Shown here piece after piece: positions 59,001 to 61,238 of a stretch of DNA of 61,238 nt. The position numbers were made by a program, and so were the translations under genes. Source of the stretch: Lewinellaceae bacterium (lineage in GTDB: Bacteria; Bacteroidota; Bacteroidia; Chitinophagales; Saprospiraceae); assembly GCA_020636445.1 (NCBI GenBank), contig JACJXV010000024.1, positions 1 to 61,238 on the forward strand. Reading direction: 5' to 3'. Every line of letters starts with the position of its first letter. Position 1 is the first letter of the stretch. Under the pieces are notes generated by a model. That model worked only from the letters and a program-made list of their open reading frames with translations. It made no database searches and was not told the origin of the DNA.

Positions 59001-61238
59001 GGGGTTTCACTGGCCTTTGCCGATGAGCAGGGGAATCTGGTGAATAATGTGCTGACCAAAAAGATGGTCAATAAAACGAAGGATATTCTCGAATTGGAAT
59101 ATACGGTGGTGCCCCTGGCTTGCTCGCCAAATAATTGCCTGACGGACTTCCGGGTAGGGGGCCAGCAGGGAGATAACTACATAGGCCCCACCTGCAATGG
59201 CGATGGTACCTACCGGACGTGTATTTATCTGACAGGACGCAATTTGCCGGAAAATATTGCTTTGTACAGAGCTGAGATCAACGGAACAACCTATTTGCCT
59301 GCCTTCTTCCAAAAGCTGAGCAGCAACGAGGCGGTCATTTGCTTCAGCAAAGTTGTTGCGCAAGGAATGGCGGATGTAACGCTGTTCATTGGCGATAACT
59401 GCTCATTGACAAAAGAAGGGCTATATGCTGAGCCTGACTGTGGCACCCCGAGTAACTGCCTGACGGATTTCCGGGTAGGCGGCTTGCAGGGTGATGCCTA
59501 TGTAGGGCCTATGTGTAACAATGACGGTACCTATCGGACGTGCTTTTATCTTTCCGGCCCGAACCTACCCAACGATATCAATGCCTATTCCATTGAAATC
59601 AATGGGAAAGTCTATCCCACTGCTTTTTTTGCGCAGGTTGGACCTGGGGAGGTAGTGGTTTGTGCCACGGGCATTGTCGCTCAAGGGACGGCTGATGTAA
59701 CGATTGCGATCAATGGCCTCTGTGCACTGACCAAGACGGACTTGTATACCGAGCCTGTTTGCGGCCTGCAGCCCGGATGTATTAGTGATTTCCGTCCGGG
59801 CGGTCAACCCGGTGACGCTTATATTGGCCCCACCTGTAACAACGATGGTACCTACCGTACAGCGTTCTACGTAACCGGCATAAACCTGCCGGCCAATCAG
59901 GCTGATTATTCGGTTGTGATCAATGGAACAACTTACCCGGCTGTTTTCTTTCAGGTGCTGAGCAGTACGCAGGTAGTGATTGGGGTGAATAACATCATAG
60001 CCCAGGGAATGGCGGATGTGACGATCAATGTCAAAGATGGGGTTTGCACCTCAACGATCGATGATCTGTACACAGAACCCAGTTGCCCGGTACCGGCCAT
60101 GATGGCTATTCAACAGACAGCGGGTGCAGGTATGATGCCGGCACCAAACTTTGAAAATCCCTTCCCGAACTGCTGTGCCGGGGAGCCCTTTACGGTAACA
60201 CTGTATGTTCTTCCCGAACTGTCTATCAGCGACACGGTCACGATCATGGGCGTGGATGTAGCCGACCCGCAAGACTGCGACAGCTACGAGATGACGCTGG
60301 ATGTGACGGTGAAAAACACGGGCTATGCCCCACTGGATAATATTGATCTGGACCTGAACCTATCCGGTCCGGATGCTTTCGGGCCGGCCTTTGGCGGGAT
60401 ACTGGTACCGCCGGCTTTTGTACCGGGCAAGTCGCTGCTGACGAGCAACAATCCGCTCAACAGCGCCTATCCAACACTTGTGCCCTATAACGGCACGGGT
60501 GACCTGGTCAACGATGCCACAGGACTGCTCAATCCCGGCGATTCGATCACGATCCGCCTGACGATTTTGGTACACACGCCGAATGCACCCGCAGCGATTG
60601 CTAAATCGACAGTGAGTGCTGAAGGCAACTACGAAGGGGACCCACTCTGGCCTAAGGTTGACCAAACGGTCCGCTGCTTTGCCCGTGATGCGACCCAAAC
60701 CGCCGTGGGAGATTGCCCGGCGGTGAGCTGCGAACTTACGGCGTACAAAGACGTAACCGTAACAACGGGTTCCGACTGCGATGCCTGCATCACGGCCTCT
60801 ATGCTAATCCCCAACCACGATGCGAGCTGCGAATTGCCACTGGGAGGCTACTACCAGATCCTGATCGAAGGTTATGGTACCTTCTCTGATACGGTCTGCC
60901 TGACGCGGGATATGTTCCAAACAGAGAAAGTAAAATTCCTGGTGCGGAGCGTGGCCTGTGCCTGTACACCGGTGTGGGGCTACCTGCATCTGGAAGACAA
61001 AACAGGCCCGATGGACTACGACGCAAAGAAACCACCCACCTTTGAATGCACGGAAATCGATAAAGTACTTAATGTATCGGCCAGCTGGACGAATGATCAA
61101 TATGGCTGGTATGTGGCTCCCCCGACTTTCCGGGACAATTGCTGTCCGACGAGCTCCATTAAGGTGAAAGTATCGGATGCGATCACGTATCATGATTGTG
61201 ACTACATCCAGCAAACGGATGTCTATGCTACCATCAAG
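56028..61238 (+). CDS. Giant secreted FG-GAP-repeat surface protein (3' end outside window)
   Basis: The frame is open for 1737 codons from the ATG at 56028 to the window end. A signal peptide (ALASLFLLGMFSVTLFSQ) is followed by an N-terminal region of about 235 residues. Residues about 268-747 are seven units of about 70 residues with SQQAYLKASNTGANDEFGISVAISG and TIVVGANGEDSNATG, which are FG-GAP-type (integrin alpha-like beta-propeller) repeats. Then come two Ig-like units of about 100 residues (CKLELGIRP, CKLQLEIRP), three 107-residue units starting with CLTDFRVGG, and further beta-rich parts with many cysteines. It is probably a surface adhesin or secreted by type IX secretion; a C-terminal sorting domain would lie beyond the window. 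The IS ends 97 bases before it. Confidence 0.88.
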   Translation, partial: MKRPLPTWLNRALASLFLLGMFSVTLFSQNTAVPPYQVQQQSLGAAKLSQHIAPGQTPQGVDACSWASIQTQMRMGKFKAYPNEQGGYSSANLTHGFQITYGADGSTTLTPRNREAADYQVSLRLLGVGYGELQPVTTPRKLIPTDLGPASGSKVSYAWSETLTEWWINDVERLEQWFYLREAPGVPRGEEPLRLGLALETDMAVQQQGNRLRLKKGNSMLTYDKLRVWDATGKELTARMEWTGSRLDLLIEDAAATYPLLIDPTFSQQAYLKASNTGAGDSFGWSVAISGETIVVGAYLEESNATGVNGDESNNDAGNSGAAYVFVRSGTVWSQQAYLKASNTGANDQFGRSVAISGETLVVGAISEDSNATGVNGDATAQANNDAVNSGAAYVFVRSGVTWSQQAYLKASNTGANDEFGISVAISGETIVVGANGEDSNATGVNGDATAQANNDAGGSGAAYVFVRSGGTWSQQAYLKASNTGANDEFGISVAISGETIVVGANGEDSNATGVNGDATAQANNDAGGSGAAYVFVRSGVTWSQQAYLKASNTGANDEFGISVAISGATLVVGAISEDSNATGVNGDATAQANNDAGGSGAAYVFVRSGVTWSQQAYLKASNTGANDQFGISVAISGETIVVGANLEDSNATGVNGDATAQANNDAGGSGAAYVFVRSGVTWSQQAYLKASNTQVVDQFGISVAISGETLVVGAYSEDSNAMGVNGDATAQANNSANTSGAAYVFTFAPTCTAAISNISVPTAIALGGKLEFYAEATGGEGSCKLELGIRPLGSTDPFRFIASVSGVPDKTLQGSTTLIASEFPAGTYELQFKYDCDGDDCEAVVETRLMTIVGSPTIVEADVTPTVCVGERMDFRAQALGGSGSCKLQLEIRPKNPGNPQPYTFIASISGQPTLKLLGSTTLSANTYPPGTYEVRFSYTCDDALLDEVVLEIDVTPKPELKADAKLAYTVCSDEEVSVDLTTLVKDLPDGVSLAFADEQGNLVNNVLTKKMVNKTKDILELEYTVVPLACSPNNCLTDFRVGGQQGDNYIGPTCNGDGTYRTCIYLTGRNLPENIALYRAEINGTTYLPAFFQKLSSNEAVICFSKVVAQGMADVTLFIGDNCSLTKEGLYAEPDCGTPSNCLTDFRVGGLQGDAYVGPMCNNDGTYRTCFYLSGPNLPNDINAYSIEINGKVYPTAFFAQVGPGEVVVCATGIVAQGTADVTIAINGLCALTKTDLYTEPVCGLQPGCISDFRPGGQPGDAYIGPTCNNDGTYRTAFYVTGINLPANQADYSVVINGTTYPAVFFQVLSSTQVVIGVNNIIAQGMADVTINVKDGVCTSTIDDLYTEPSCPVPAMMAIQQTAGAGMMPAPNFENPFPNCCAGEPFTVTLYVLPELSISDTVTIMGVDVADPQDCDSYEMTLDVTVKNTGYAPLDNIDLDLNLSGPDAFGPAFGGILVPPAFVPGKSLLTSNNPLNSAYPTLVPYNGTGDLVNDATGLLNPGDSITIRLTILVHTPNAPAAIAKSTVSAEGNYEGDPLWPKVDQTVRCFARDATQTAVGDCPAVSCELTAYKDVTVTTGSDCDACITASMLIPNHDASCELPLGGYYQILIEGYGTFSDTVCLTRDMFQTEKVKFLVRSVACACTPVWGYLHLEDKTGPMDYDAKKPPTFECTEIDKVLNVSASWTNDQYGWYVAPPTFRDNCCPTSSIKVKVSDAITYHDCDYIQQTDVYATIK
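56830..58270 (+). repeat. Seven tandem 210-bp coding repeats
   Basis: Units begin at 56830, 57031, 57241, 57451, 57661, 57871 and 58081. The first period is 201 bases, the rest exactly 210. Units 3 to 6 are almost identical at DNA level, including silent positions, so expansion or homogenisation is recent. The frame is kept in all copies. Confidence 0.95.
59130..60092 (+). repeat. Three 321-bp (107-residue) coding repeats
   Basis: The aligned point DFR starts at 59145, 59466 and 59787, an exact 321-base spacing. Each unit has the order C-x-(T/S)DFR-x-GG, GPTCN-DGTYRT, an INGTTYP-like strand and AQGMADVTI. They are more diverged than the 210-bp repeats, so older. Confidence 0.9.

Overview
The window looks like a chromosomal piece from a Bacteroidota member, most likely of the Saprospiria (Lewinella/Haliscomenobacter-like) type. 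The signs are an intermediate-GC genome without clear Shine-Dalgarno sequences, promoters of the Bacteroidota TTG-N20-TAnnTTTG type, a TonB-dependent receptor paired with a DUF4249 lipoprotein, CzcA fused to an outer-membrane factor, and a very large FG-GAP surface protein. No rRNA, tRNA or CRISPR array was seen. The taxon is inferred from gene style, not from a marker gene.

Layout. 1-2.0 kb: tail of an M1 aminopeptidase and an MFS sugar transporter. 2.1-15.3 kb: a redox and metal block with two YceI-like proteins around a porin, two tandem DUF2202 ferritin-like proteins, a 1-Cys peroxiredoxin, a His-rich small protein, a CzcA-OMF fusion with its CzcB adaptor, a c-type haem-binding protein and a VIT1/CCC1 transporter. 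16.0-33.0 kb: a 17-kb block of five large co-directional genes (subtilisin-like peptidase, DUF6603 protein, and unknown proteins of 1130, 1863 and 633 aa), with overlapping or nearly touching junctions and no signal peptides. 33-41 kb: HemW, an Omp85-family protein, a GH17-like lipoprotein, an AadA-like nucleotidyltransferase, an unknown two-gene unit and a DUF433/DUF5615 toxin-antitoxin-like pair. 41.4-46.7 kb: exported GH63-like and GH2 glycosidases. 46.9-54.2 kb (minus strand): a small lipoprotein, an O-methyltransferase, DUF4249 plus TonB receptor, MarC, a TSUP permease and methylmalonyl-CoA epimerase. 54.2-61.2 kb: a hairpin-rich repeat region, an intact IS5-family (IS903-like) element with a perfect 9-bp target duplication, and a huge secreted FG-GAP-repeat protein that runs off the end.

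The best candidate for an undescribed system is the 16-33 kb block. Its four large partners have motifs I remember from uncharacterised proteins of actinobacteria and myxobacteria, but I know no function for them. One partner has a central membrane hairpin, one starts with a long coiled coil, one is an extended beta-rich DUF6603 protein, and the first gene is a full-triad subtilase, so a protease-associated, membrane-linked assembly is a reasonable but unproven reading.

A second theme lies between the genes. Many intergenic gaps carry degenerate tandem repeats with a 7-bp period (GTCACCA, TTTCTCA, CACCAGA and others). Several are bracketed by a TGCTTTGTCA-like motif in inverted orientation, and some sit next to GC-rich or tetraloop palindromes, which suggests a family of non-coding mobile or structural elements.
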